64,000 nucleotides of DNA from Nonomuraea roseoviolacea subsp. carminata (GCF_024172185.1 NZ_JAMZEC010000001.1:6355001-6419000), one strand, 5' to 3'; counted from the first letter of the stretch, positions 48,131-56,895 are shown. Made by a program: numbers and translations. Notes: generated by a model not told the origin, from the sequence alone.

Positions 48131-50086
48131 ATGCGCAGACTGCGGACCGCGGTCCTGATCGTCCTGCCGCTGGCGTTCGTCCTGCTGGCCGTCGTACGGC
48201 TGGCGGTGGGCGGCTGGTCCAACGTCGAGGCGGTCATCGCCGCCGCGGCCCTCGTCGTCGCCTACGTCGGCACCCTGCGCGGCACGCGGCCCCCGGACAG
48301 CGCCTCCGACCTGGCCGACCGGCTGGCCGACGAGGTCATGCACGCGGCCAGGCGGGAGGCCGGCAACCGCGACGTCCCGCACAGCCGCGGCATCCCGATC
48401 CGCTGCGAGTCGGGCGGCGCGCTGCCCGCGACGGTCGAGGAACTGGCCGACCACCTGCTCACCCGGAGGGGAGGCGTGGTGGTGACGGGCGAGCGGGGCT
48501 CGGGCAAGACCACGCTCGGCCTGCTCCTCGCGCTGCGCACGCCCTCGGTGCGGCACCGGCCGATCCCGGTCACGCTGCCGCTGTCGTCCTGGGAGCCCCG
48601 GCTGAGTCTGCGCGAGTGGGTGGCGCTGCGGCTGGCCGCCGAGTACCCGTTCCTGCGCAGCGCCCCGCTCGCGCTGGAACGGCTGATCAGCAGCGGCAGC
48701 CTGCTGGCCGTCTTCGACGGCTTCGACGAGGTGCCGGCGGCGCGGCGCGCCGAGGTGGTCAGGGCCATCGACGAGGACTGGTCCAGCTCGCCGTACGTGC
48801 TGACCAGCCGCGTCGAGGCGTTCACCGGTCCCGCCATCCGCCGGCTCGCCGGGACGCCGGTCCTGCGGCTGCTGCCGGTGGACGCCGCGGGCGTCACCGG
48901 ATACCTGGAGTCGCGCTGGGGGGACGTGCCGGCGGCCGCCGCGCTCGTCGCCCGGCTGCGCGCGGAGCCGAGGGGCCCGCTGGCCGAGGCGCTCGACACC
49001 CCGTTGATGATCTTCCTGGCGGCGCGCATCTGCGAGAGCGGCCACACCCCGCGCATCGACGGCACCGCCGCGCGGATCAGGAAGGAGCTGGTCGCCGGGT
49101 TCGTGCCGGCCGTCTACCGGCCGGAGCCGGAGGCCGACCAGCCGTGGACCCCCGAGGAGGCGGCCCGCTACCTCCGCGCCCTCGCCGAGTTCCTGCGCCG
49201 CCGAGGGACCCACGACCTGGCCTGGTGGGAGCTGCACCACGCGCTGCCCCGCGCGGTGATCCCCGTCGTCCAGACCGTGCTCGGCATGGCGATCTTCGGA
49301 CCGCTGTGCACCGTCATGTTCGCGCTGTTCGGGCTGACGTCGATCGGCTGGTGGTTCGGCCTGGTGATCGGGCTGGCCGGCGGTCTCGCGGTGTCGCTGG
49401 CCAGGCAGCACCACCCGCGCGAGGCGCGGCCGAGGCTGCGCAAGACGCTGACCCGGCGCTACCTGCTGCGCCGCCTCGGCCAGGGCCTGGTGTGCGTGGC
49501 GCCCGGCATGGTGATCGTCCTGGTGCTGTACGACGGGGTGACCTACGCGCTCACCGAGGGGGCGGTGTTCCTCATCGGTTTCCTGGCCGCCTCCCTGGCC
49601 CTCGCCCCCGCCAACGCCGACAGGGCGGGCACGCCCGACGGCTTCCTGCGCAACGACCGGGCGGCCGTGCTGCTGGCCTTCGCCGCGGGCGGCCTGGTCG
49701 GGCTCGCCGTGGGCGCGTGCCTCGGCTGGTGGATGGAGAGCGGGCTGCGGGTCAGGGACCAGGTGTGGCTGCTCACGCTCGACCGGTGGCAGCAGACGCT
49801 CGTCGGCTCAGCCTCCGGCGCGGTGCTCGGCGCGGCCGGGTTCGGCCTCACGATGATGGCGCCGAGCGCGTGGGGGCGCTTCATCGACGTCCGCATGTGG
49901 TTCGCGCTCCGGCGGGTGCTGCCGCTGCGGCTGATGGCGTTCCTGCGCGACGCCTACGAGCGCGGGGTGCTGCGCCGTAGCGGGCCGTACTACCAGTTCA
50001 GGCACGAGCTGCTGCAGGATCGGGCAGCAGCGGCGCCGGAACCGTCGGGGTCAGCAGCACCCGGCCCGCCAGCGACCACGCCGTGA
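48131..50086 (+). CDS. Membrane NACHT-domain NTPase (STAND)
   Basis: 651 residues; ATG 48131 follows the previous stop without a gap. Two N-terminal TM segments (about 7-26 and 33-48). The NACHT domain follows: Walker A VVVTGERGSGKTTLG (116-130), Walker B LLAVFDGFDEVP (191-202) with the doubled acidic pattern of NACHT, and sensor SSPYVLTSRVEAF. From ~375 to 600 there are several more TM segments. The C-terminal PYYQFRHELLQDRAAA is typical of actinomycete NACHT proteins. Tight coupling to an isoprenoid-synthase-like gene suggests a joint function. The 3' end overlaps the convergent gene by 89 nt. Confidence 0.88.
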   Translation: MRRLRTAVLIVLPLAFVLLAVVRLAVGGWSNVEAVIAAAALVVAYVGTLRGTRPPDSASDLADRLADEVMHAARREAGNRDVPHSRGIPIRCESGGALPATVEELADHLLTRRGGVVVTGERGSGKTTLGLLLALRTPSVRHRPIPVTLPLSSWEPRLSLREWVALRLAAEYPFLRSAPLALERLISSGSLLAVFDGFDEVPAARRAEVVRAIDEDWSSSPYVLTSRVEAFTGPAIRRLAGTPVLRLLPVDAAGVTGYLESRWGDVPAAAALVARLRAEPRGPLAEALDTPLMIFLAARICESGHTPRIDGTAARIRKELVAGFVPAVYRPEPEADQPWTPEEAARYLRALAEFLRRRGTHDLAWWELHHALPRAVIPVVQTVLGMAIFGPLCTVMFALFGLTSIGWWFGLVIGLAGGLAVSLARQHHPREARPRLRKTLTRRYLLRRLGQGLVCVAPGMVIVLVLYDGVTYALTEGAVFLIGFLAASLALAPANADRAGTPDGFLRNDRAAVLLAFAAGGLVGLAVGACLGWWMESGLRVRDQVWLLTLDRWQQTLVGSASGAVLGAAGFGLTMMAPSAWGRFIDVRMWFALRRVLPLRLMAFLRDAYERGVLRRSGPYYQFRHELLQDRAAAAPEPSGSAAPGPPATTP

Positions 50087-50678
50087 CCCGGCCGCCCGCG
50101 CCGATGACGTAGCCGCCCTCGGGGAAGCGCACCCGGCCGCTGTCCGGCGCGAAGCGCGCGTACCGTACCTCCAGATCTTCGCGCCTGCGGCGGATCCGCT
50201 CGACCGCGACCTGCGCGCCCGCCGCGGGACGGTAGCCGAACTCCAGCACCACCTCCGCGCCCGGCGCGGCCCGCGCCAGCGCCGCCACGTCGCCCAGCCT
50301 GGTCAGGTCGCAGACCCGGCCGGCGACCGTGCAGCGCAGGACGTCGAAGCCGTGCCCGCGCAGCACCCGCGTCTGCGCGGCCAGCCAGGCGGGCTCGAAG
50401 CGCCGCTGGGCCCGATCCAGCAGCCGCAGCGCCACGACCCGCGCCAGCACGTACGCCCCGGCCAGCCAGGTGGCGGCGGAGAAGGCGGGATGCGGCGCGA
50501 AGGTCGCCGCCAGCGCGAGCGCGGCCGTGACCAGCGCCCAGACGACCGTCACGGCGGGGGCGCGCTCCGGCGACGGCCCGGCCAGCGCCCGGCGGACCGT
50601 CGCGGGCACGCCGGGCAGCGGCGCGAGCGGGACCGGCAGGTCGGGGCGGCAGTGTTCGGGCCCGTAGGTGACCGGCAT
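49998..50678 (-). CDS. Unrecognised protein with two membrane helices
   Basis: 226 residues from ATG 50678; GATACT lies 6 nt upstream as a possible leaderless -10. Two hydrophobic segments (about 42-60 and 66-84) are followed by a soluble part (about 95-200) with alternating strands (HGFDVLRCTVAGRVCDLTRL; AEVVLEFGYRPAAGAQVAVE). It could be a nuclease-like or ligand-binding domain, but no motif is certain. Its last 89 nt overlap the end of the NACHT gene on the other strand. Confidence 0.68.
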   Translation of the reverse strand: MPVTYGPEHCRPDLPVPLAPLPGVPATVRRALAGPSPERAPAVTVVWALVTAALALAATFAPHPAFSAATWLAGAYVLARVVALRLLDRAQRRFEPAWLAAQTRVLRGHGFDVLRCTVAGRVCDLTRLGDVAALARAAPGAEVVLEFGYRPAAGAQVAVERIRRRREDLEVRYARFAPDSGRVRFPEGGYVIGAGGRVTAWSLAGRVLLTPTVPAPLLPDPAAARA

Positions 50679-50771
50679 CTTGCCAGTATCACCCGGAGCG
50701 CCGCCCCGCGTTAGCCGCGGACCGGTTGGGGCCGGTCGCCGGGCGCCCGCACGTGCCCGGCGACCGGGCGG

Positions 50772-51371
50772 TCACAGGTCGGTGGGGGCGAGGCCGAGCT
50801 CGGCCGCGGCCGCCGTCCGGATGAGCTGGTTGGCGCGGCGGCGCGACAGCGCCTTCGGATGGACCTGGATCTGGATGGCGAGCCCGTCGATGAGCGCGAA
50901 CAGGCGCCAGCTCGCCCCCTCCGGGTCCTCGCAGGCGAACTGGCCGCGCGCCACCCCGTCCTCGATGATGGCCCGCAGCACCTGGCGGCCCTGCTGGTCG
51001 AGCCGGCGGGTGGTCTCCTCCAGGTCCGAGCTGCGGATCGACTCCGCCCAGGCGTCGATCCACAGCCGCCAGCCGTCGGGCGAGCCGCCCGGCGAGCAGC
51101 GCCGCAGCAGCGTGCGCAGCCGTTCCAGCGGAGGCCGCTCCAGCCGGTCGATGCTGTCCAGCGTGTCGCGGTGCAGGCGGGCCGCGTACGCGAACGCCTG
51201 GGCGAAGAGCCGGTCCTTGGTCTCGAAGTGGTAGAAGAGCAGTGCCTGGCTCACCCCGGCGGCTCGGGCGATGTCCAGTGTCCTGGTGTGCCCGAACCCC
51301 TGCGCGGAGATCACCTCGCAGGCTGTCTTGAGCAAGTCCTCACGTCGTAATCGGCTGAAACCTGGTGTCAC
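50772..51371 (-). CDS. TetR-family transcriptional regulator
   Basis: 199 residues from GTG 51371. HTH: DLLKTACEVISAQGFGHTR, then TLDIARAAGVSQALLFYHFE with the TKDRLF that usually follows (about 12-55). The ligand domain resembles the BetI-type C-terminal group (LWIDAWAESIRSSDLEE). A perfect inverted repeat covering its own -10 box argues for autoregulation. Ligand unknown. The acyl-CoA dehydrogenase operon 1.6 kb away shares an 11-nt promoter stretch. Confidence 0.92.
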   Translation of the reverse strand: MTPGFSRLRREDLLKTACEVISAQGFGHTRTLDIARAAGVSQALLFYHFETKDRLFAQAFAYAARLHRDTLDSIDRLERPPLERLRTLLRRCSPGGSPDGWRLWIDAWAESIRSSDLEETTRRLDQQGRQVLRAIIEDGVARGQFACEDPEGASWRLFALIDGLAIQIQVHPKALSRRRANQLIRTAAAAELGLAPTDL

Positions 51372-51375
51372 AGCG

Positions 51376-51395
51376 GGCCACTCTAACCAGTGGCC
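51376..51395. promoter_or_regulatory. TetR operator candidate overlapping its leaderless promoter
   Basis: GGCCACT-ctaacc-AGTGGCC, a perfect 7-bp inverted repeat. On the minus strand it contains TAGAGT (51385-51380), 8 nt before GTG 51371. Binding would block the transcription start. Confidence 0.7.
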
Positions 51396-51476
51396 GGAAA
51401 ACGCTGTAGGACAAACCGGGCATGGGTATGGGAGCGTGACCAGCAGGTGCGGTCATCCGCGGACAGATGTCCCGGA

Positions 51477-52817
51477 TCACATCTCCCTGATCGGCAGCCG
51501 CAGCACGAACCGGGCCCCGCTGTCGGAGTCCTCCAGGGTGAGCGTGCCGTGGTGCGCCTGGGCGATGTCGCGGGCGATCGACAGGCCGAGCCCCGTGCCG
51601 CCGGCGTCGCGGTTGCGTGAGGCGTCCAGCCTGGTGAAGCGCTGGAAGACGAGCTCGCGCTGCTCGGGCGCGATACCGCCGCCGTCGTCCAGCACCTCCA
51701 GGACGGCGTGGCCGTCGTCCCGGCGCACGGTCACGGTGATCGTGGACTCGGCGTGGCGCTCGGCGTTGTCGAGCAGGTTCGTCAGCAGGCGGGCGAGCTG
51801 GAGCCGGTCGCCGGTCACGACCACGCCCGGCTGGAGCGTGGTGATGAGCTTCTTCGTGCGCGGCCTGGTCGTCTCGGCCGCGACCAGCTCGGCGAGGTCC
51901 ACCGGGTCGCGGGCCATGGGGGAGCCCGCGTCGAGCTTGGCCAGCGTCAGCAGGTCGGTCACGATCGCCTGGAGCCGGTCGAGGCTCGACAGCAGGGCGC
52001 GGCCGATGTCCTCCCACTCGGCGTCCTCGGGGTGCAGCATCGCCTCCTCGACCTGGGCGCGCATCGCCGTGATCGGGCTGCGCAGGTCGTGGGAGGCGTC
52101 GGAGGCGAACCGGCGCTGCTGCTCGACCGCCGCCTCCAGCCGGTCGAGCGTCTGGTTGGCGGTCTCGGCCAGGGACCGGATCTCCTCGGCCTGGCTCGGC
52201 AGGGGCAGGCGTTTGCCCAGGTCGCTGCTCGTGATCTCGGCGAGCTTGTCGCGGACCTCCTGCACGGGCGCGAGCGTCCTCTCCACCACCCGCGACACCC
52301 CGAACCAGGCCAGCGCGACCATCGCCACCGAGATGCCGATGAGGAACGCCAGCACGGCCGGATGGACGTACCAGGGCACGGTGGAGTCCACCACGTACAC
52401 CAGCCAGTCGCCGCCGTGCTCGTACACCCTGACCACGGTCATGTACTCGCACTGGCCGCGGAAGTACGGCAGGTCGCAGACGATCTCCATGCGGCTGGCG
52501 TTGAACTCGTCGGGCACGACGGCGCTCATGCGCGGCAGGCCGACGAGGTTGTCGGTGGAGGCCACCACCTGGCCACGGGAGTCGACCACCTGGATGCCGT
52601 CCAGGTCGCTGGGGATCACGGTGGGCAGCGCGCCGCGTTTGACGAGGTGGACCACGCGCAGGGCGGAGGTCGTCACCGCGGTCTTGCGGTAGTCGTCCGC
52701 GGTGCTGTGGATGGCCCACAGCACGAACGCGTTCACCACGACGCTGAGCAGCACCATGGCGATCCCGGCGAACAGCGTCAGCCGCGTCCGGATGGACCTG
52801 CCGAACCGTGTGACCAA
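51477..52817 (-). CDS. Orphan sensor histidine kinase
   Basis: 446 residues from TTG 52817 (GGGGGGAAAGGA directly before). TM1 about 12-34, extracytoplasmic sensor ~35-165 with two cysteines (EIVCDLPYFRGQCEY), TM2 about 170-190, HAMP, then HisKA with the phosphorylated His in SDASHDLRSPITAMR (about 239). ATPase N-box LLTNLLDNAERHAES, G1 LDDGGGIAP, G2 GGTGLGLSIARD. No response regulator gene lies on either side. The two sensor cysteines might form a redox-sensitive disulphide; this is inference. Confidence 0.92.
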   Translation of the reverse strand: MVTRFGRSIRTRLTLFAGIAMVLLSVVVNAFVLWAIHSTADDYRKTAVTTSALRVVHLVKRGALPTVIPSDLDGIQVVDSRGQVVASTDNLVGLPRMSAVVPDEFNASRMEIVCDLPYFRGQCEYMTVVRVYEHGGDWLVYVVDSTVPWYVHPAVLAFLIGISVAMVALAWFGVSRVVERTLAPVQEVRDKLAEITSSDLGKRLPLPSQAEEIRSLAETANQTLDRLEAAVEQQRRFASDASHDLRSPITAMRAQVEEAMLHPEDAEWEDIGRALLSSLDRLQAIVTDLLTLAKLDAGSPMARDPVDLAELVAAETTRPRTKKLITTLQPGVVVTGDRLQLARLLTNLLDNAERHAESTITVTVRRDDGHAVLEVLDDGGGIAPEQRELVFQRFTRLDASRNRDAGGTGLGLSIARDIAQAHHGTLTLEDSDSGARFVLRLPIREM

Positions 52818-52830
52818 TCCTTTCCCCCCG

Positions 52831-52846
52831 GTGATCAGATGATCAC
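52831..52846. promoter_or_regulatory. Inverted repeat upstream of the histidine kinase
   Basis: GTGATCA-ga-TGATCAC, perfect 7-bp arms, 14 nt upstream of the kinase start. TAGTGT on the minus strand (52852-52847) lies next to it as a -10, placing the repeat at the transcription start. Confidence 0.55.
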
Positions 52847-52937
52847 ACTAAGTCGCCATGGTCCTAATCAACGGAGATTCACCGTCAAATCCGGATAAAA
52901 GGTGCATTCGGCGGCGCTCTTTGCCGGTCCGGCGGGG

Positions 52938-52976
52938 CTGGTTAGAGTAAGTGAACACTGATGCCCGAGGAGCGAA
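52938..52976 (+). promoter_or_regulatory. Promoter and SD of the acyl-CoA dehydrogenase operon
   Basis: CTGGTTAGAGT (52938-52948) contains the -10 TAGAGT and is identical over 11 nt to the TetR gene's own promoter. GAGGAGCG precedes GTG 52978 and decides that start over GTG 52951. Confidence 0.5.
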
Positions 52977-52977
52977 C

Positions 52978-54162
52978 GTGAATCTCGACGATTACCGGCG
53001 GGCCGCCAGGGCATGGCTGCGCGACAACGCGCCGGCCGGCGAAACCCCGCCCGAGGACGCGATTCCCCACGCCAAGCACTTCATGGCCAGGCTGTACGAC
53101 GCCGGCTACTCCGGCATCACCTGGCCCGCGCGATGGGGCGGCCAGGGCCTGACGCAGGCGGAGGAGCGCGCGTTCGCCGCCGAGGCCCGGCACTTCTCCC
53201 TCCCCACGTACGTCTTCTCCATCGGGCTCGGCATGACCGGGCCGACCCTGGTCGACCGGGGCTCCGACGAGCAGCGCGAGCGGTTCGTCCGGCCGCTGCT
53301 GCGCGGCGAGGAGATCTGGTGCCAGCTGTTCTCCGAGCCGGGCGCGGGCAGCGACGTGGCCGCGCTGCAGACCCGGGCGGTCCGCGACGGCGACCGCTGG
53401 ATCGTCAACGGGCAGAAGGTGTGGACGTCGGTCGCCCAGCACGCCGACTGGGGTCTGCTGCTCACCCGCACCAACCCGGAGGCGCCCAAGCACCGGGGCC
53501 TGACCATGTTCGTCGTGGGCATGCGCGACCCCGGCGTCACGGTCCGGCCGCTCAAGGACATGACCGGCCGCGCCCACTTCAACGAGGTGTTCTTCGACGA
53601 GGTGGCCGTCCCCGACGCGCACCGCGTGGGCGAGGTGGACGACGGCTGGAGCGTGGCCGTCACGACCCTGCTGCACGAGCGGCTGTCGATCTCCGCGGGG
53701 GTCGGCATGGGCCGCGCCAAGGACGACCCCACCTCGCTGGAGGCGCTGCGCCGCACCGCCGACACGAGCGACCCGCTGGTCCGCGACGACCTGGTCGAGC
53801 TGCACATCCGCACCCGGGCGCTGGCCCTGTTCAACCAGCGGCTCGCCCAGGAGGCCGAGGCGGGCCTGTTCCCCGGCGCCCGAGGCAGCGCCGCGAAGCT
53901 GCTGCTGGCCGAACTGACCCTGTTCGAGGCCGACCTGGCCACCCGGCTGGCCGGCCCGTCCGCCGTCGTCGGGACCAGGGACGGCGCCGGCGCCGGCCCG
54001 CTCGCGCACGCGATCTCGCTGGCCCCGGCCATGTCGCTGGGCGGCGGCACCAACGAGATCATGCGCAACATCATCGGCGAGCGCGTCCTCGGCCTGCCGC
54101 CCGGGCCGCGCGTCGACAAGACCGTGCCCTTCAAGGACCTGAAGGTGGGGACCCAGGGATGA
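52978..54162 (+). CDS. Acyl-CoA dehydrogenase (first of pair)
   Basis: 394 residues from GTG 52978. Family blocks: ITWPARWGGQGLTQAEERAF (about 44-63), CQLFSEPGAGSDVAALQTRA (FAD/substrate loop, about 119-138), VWTSVAQHADWGLLLTRTN, GRAHFNEVFFDEVAVPD, and the C-terminal GGGTNEIMRNIIGERVLGLP. Oxidises acyl-CoA esters to enoyl-CoA with FAD. It overlaps the next dehydrogenase by ATGA. Such paired dehydrogenases often form a heteromeric alpha/beta enzyme acting on steroid side chains or unusual acids. Confidence 0.94.
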   Translation: MNLDDYRRAARAWLRDNAPAGETPPEDAIPHAKHFMARLYDAGYSGITWPARWGGQGLTQAEERAFAAEARHFSLPTYVFSIGLGMTGPTLVDRGSDEQRERFVRPLLRGEEIWCQLFSEPGAGSDVAALQTRAVRDGDRWIVNGQKVWTSVAQHADWGLLLTRTNPEAPKHRGLTMFVVGMRDPGVTVRPLKDMTGRAHFNEVFFDEVAVPDAHRVGEVDDGWSVAVTTLLHERLSISAGVGMGRAKDDPTSLEALRRTADTSDPLVRDDLVELHIRTRALALFNQRLAQEAEAGLFPGARGSAAKLLLAELTLFEADLATRLAGPSAVVGTRDGAGAGPLAHAISLAPAMSLGGGTNEIMRNIIGERVLGLPPGPRVDKTVPFKDLKVGTQG

Positions 54163-55340
54163 GGCTCGTGCTCACACCGGAGCAGCGGGAGCTGCGCGAG
54201 GCGGTCCGCTCGTTCCTGGCCGCGGCCGCGCCGCCCGCCAAGGCCCGCGACGGCTACGACCCGGCCGTCCACGCCCGCCTCAACGGCGAGCTGGGCCTGT
54301 CCGGGCTGATCGTCCCCGAGGAGTACGGCGGGGCGGGGGCGGGCATGGCGGAGCTGGCCGTGGCGCTGGAGGAGACCGGGGCGGCGCTGCTGCCGGGGCC
54401 GTTCCTGGCCACGGCGTTCGCGGCGCTCGCGCTCACCCGGGCGCCCGACAAGGAGCTGCTGACCGGCGTCGCCGAGGGCCGCCTCACCGCCACGCTCGCG
54501 CTGCCCGTCGTGCCGGACGGCCTGACGGCGCGGGCCGAGGGCGGCGGGGTGACCCTGCGCGGGACGCTGCCGCAGGTGCTGAGCGGGGCGGAGGCGGACG
54601 TGCTGCTGGCCGCCCTGCCCGGGGCGCCGGCGGCTGACGGGTCCGGCGCGCCGGGGGAGTCCTCGGCCGGCGGGTCCGGCGCGCCAGGGGAGTCCGCGGC
54701 TGACGGGCCCGTGCTGGTCGCCGTGGATCTGGGCGGACCGGGCGTCACCCGCGTCCCGCTGGAGACCCTCGACCTCACCCGGGGCCAGACGCGGGTGGAG
54801 CTGGACGGCGCGCCGGCCCGGGTGCTCGGCCGGCTGGGCGCCGAGGGGGCCGCCGCGGTGGCCGACCTGGTGGCCGTCGCGCTGGCCGCCGAACAGCTCG
54901 GCGTGCTGCGCGCCTCGCTCGACGCCATCGTCGCCTACGCCAAGATCCGCGTCACGTTCGGCCGGTTCATCGGCTCGTACCAGGGCGTCAAGCACAAGCT
55001 GGCCGACATGCACTGCAAGCTCGAACAGGCCGAGTCCGTCGTCCGCCACGCCGCCTGGACCGCCGACGAGGACCCCGCCGAGCTGCCCCACGCCGCCGCG
55101 CTCGCCCAGGCGTACGTGGGGCGGGCCTGCTTCGAGGTGGCCCGCGACCACCTGCTGCTGCACGGCGGCGTCGGCTTCACCTGGGAGCACGACGCGCACC
55201 TGTTCTACAAGCGGGCCAAGGCCGACGAGGTGCTGCTCGGCCCGCCGCGCGTCCACCGCGCCCGGCTGGCCGCCCTGATGGAGGCCGGTGAGCCCGCTTC
55301 CACGGAAGCGGCCGGCGAGCCGGCTCCGAGGGAGGCGTGA
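54159..55340 (+). CDS. Acyl-CoA dehydrogenase (second of pair) with repeat insert
   Basis: 393 residues from ATG 54159, overlapping the previous stop. N-terminal block LTPEQRELREAVRSFLAAAA, GLIVPEEYGGAGAGMAELAV, and C-terminal VTFGRFIGSYQGVKHKLADM and LLHGGVGFTWEHDAHLFYKR. Around 155-185 a Gly/Ser-rich insert carries GSGAPGES twice. The protein matches the divergent partner subunit of paired actinobacterial dehydrogenases. Its stop overlaps the ligase start (TGATG). Confidence 0.92.
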   Translation: MRLVLTPEQRELREAVRSFLAAAAPPAKARDGYDPAVHARLNGELGLSGLIVPEEYGGAGAGMAELAVALEETGAALLPGPFLATAFAALALTRAPDKELLTGVAEGRLTATLALPVVPDGLTARAEGGGVTLRGTLPQVLSGAEADVLLAALPGAPAADGSGAPGESSAGGSGAPGESAADGPVLVAVDLGGPGVTRVPLETLDLTRGQTRVELDGAPARVLGRLGAEGAAAVADLVAVALAAEQLGVLRASLDAIVAYAKIRVTFGRFIGSYQGVKHKLADMHCKLEQAESVVRHAAWTADEDPAELPHAAALAQAYVGRACFEVARDHLLLHGGVGFTWEHDAHLFYKRAKADEVLLGPPRVHRARLAALMEAGEPASTEAAGEPAPREA

Positions 55341-56851
55341 TGGCGGCCGACGAGCCCGCGGGCGGGCACCCGCCCGGTTTCTACGCGCTGGCCGCCGCCG
55401 ACCCCGGCCGCCTCGCGGTGATCGACGCCGATGGCACCCGGACCACGTACGGCGAGCTGCTGGCCCTCGTCAACCAGGTATCCCACGGCCTGCGCGCCCG
55501 CGGGCTCGGCACCGGCGACGTGGTCGCCGGCGTGCTGCCCAACGGCCTCGACGCCGTCGTCATGCTCATGGCCACCGGCCAGATCGGGCTGTACTACGTC
55601 CCGGTCAACTGGCACCTCACCGCGCCGGAGATCGCCTACATCCTCGGCGACTGCGACGCCAGGCTGGTCGTCACCCACGAGGCGTACGCCGGCAAGGTGC
55701 CGGCCGGCGCCGAGACGGGCACGGCCGGACTCGCCGCGGGACAACCCCGCAGCGCGCCGGAGGGCCGCACCTCGGGCGCGGTCATGTGGTACACCTCCGG
55801 CACCACCGGCTTCCCCAAGGGCGTGCAGCGCCGCCTGTCCGGCTCGGAGCCGGAGGCGGTCGTCCCGCTGTTCACCTGGTTCCTCGGCGAGGTGGTGGAC
55901 CTGACGCCGGGGCGCGACGTCCACCTGGTCACCTCGCCGATGTACCACTCGGCGCCGTGCGCGCACACGCAGTTCGCGCTGCACCTCGGGCACACGGTGG
56001 TGATCACCGCCCGGTTCGAGCCGGTCCACGTCCTGGAGCTGATCCAGCGCCACCGGGTGACGAACGCGATGATGGTGCCGACCATGTTCCACCGCATGCT
56101 CCAGCTCCCGCGCGAGGTCCGCGAGGCGTACGACGTCTCCAGCCTGCGACAGGTGATCCACACGGCCGCGGCCTGCCCGGTCGCGGTCAAGCGCGAGATC
56201 ATGGAGTGGTGGGGGCCGGTGCTGTACGAGTACTACGGCTCCACCGAGTCCACGATCGCCTTCGCGGTCAAGCCGCGGGAGTGGCTGGCGAGGCCCGGGA
56301 CCGTGGGCCGTCCCGCGCCGACGTTCGAGGTGCGCGTCCTCGACGACGAGGGCCGTGAGCTGCCGCCGGGGGAGCCCGGCATGGTGTACGTCAAGTCGGG
56401 GCTCGGCCGGTTCGAGTACCGCAAGGACCCCGCCAAGACGGCCGCCAGCATGCGCGGCGAGTGGTACGCCCCCGGCGACATCGGCTACCTCGACAAGGAC
56501 GGCTACCTGTTCCTGTGCGACCGGCGCACCGACCTCATCGTCTCGGGCGGCGTCAACATCTACCCGGCCGAGATCGAGGCCGCGCTGCTGGAGCACCCGG
56601 CGGTCGCCGACGTGGCCGTCATCGGGGTGCCCGACGAGGAGTGGGGGCACCGGGTGGTCGCGCTCGTGCAGCCGGCCGAGGGTGTCGCGCCCGGCCCGGA
56701 GCTGACGGCCGAGCTGCTGGAGCACTGCGCGCCGCGCCTGGCCCGGTTCAAGCACCCGCGGGTGGTCGAGTACCGCGACAACCTGCCGCGCACGCCGACG
56801 GGCAAGCTGTCCCGCTCCCGGGTCCGGGAGGCGTACCTGGCCCAGCAGTGA
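55340..56851 (+). CDS. AMP-forming acyl-CoA synthetase/ligase
   Basis: 503 residues from ATG 55340 with GGGAGG upstream (GTG 55337 would add one residue). P-loop: VMWYTSGTTGFPKGVQRRLS (about 149-168). Adenine motif LYEYYGSTESTIAF (about 295-308). Hinge/A8 region DRRTDLIVSGGVNIYPAEIE (about 394-413). Catalytic Lys in LPRTPTGKLSRSRV near 492. Activates a carboxylic acid to its CoA thioester; the two dehydrogenases before it would then desaturate it. Third gene of a fully overlapping operon. Confidence 0.94.
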   Translation: MAADEPAGGHPPGFYALAAADPGRLAVIDADGTRTTYGELLALVNQVSHGLRARGLGTGDVVAGVLPNGLDAVVMLMATGQIGLYYVPVNWHLTAPEIAYILGDCDARLVVTHEAYAGKVPAGAETGTAGLAAGQPRSAPEGRTSGAVMWYTSGTTGFPKGVQRRLSGSEPEAVVPLFTWFLGEVVDLTPGRDVHLVTSPMYHSAPCAHTQFALHLGHTVVITARFEPVHVLELIQRHRVTNAMMVPTMFHRMLQLPREVREAYDVSSLRQVIHTAAACPVAVKREIMEWWGPVLYEYYGSTESTIAFAVKPREWLARPGTVGRPAPTFEVRVLDDEGRELPPGEPGMVYVKSGLGRFEYRKDPAKTAASMRGEWYAPGDIGYLDKDGYLFLCDRRTDLIVSGGVNIYPAEIEAALLEHPAVADVAVIGVPDEEWGHRVVALVQPAEGVAPGPELTAELLEHCAPRLARFKHPRVVEYRDNLPRTPTGKLSRSRVREAYLAQQ

Positions 56852-56895
56852 CGTCCACGTCCGGGGGGACGTACCTCGGCCGGCGATGACGGCGT

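Noticed and set aside
56852..56895. CGTCC/GGACG arms as a terminator after the acyl-CoA ligase.
   Set aside because: Arms are short and can pair in several ways; not convincing enough to list.
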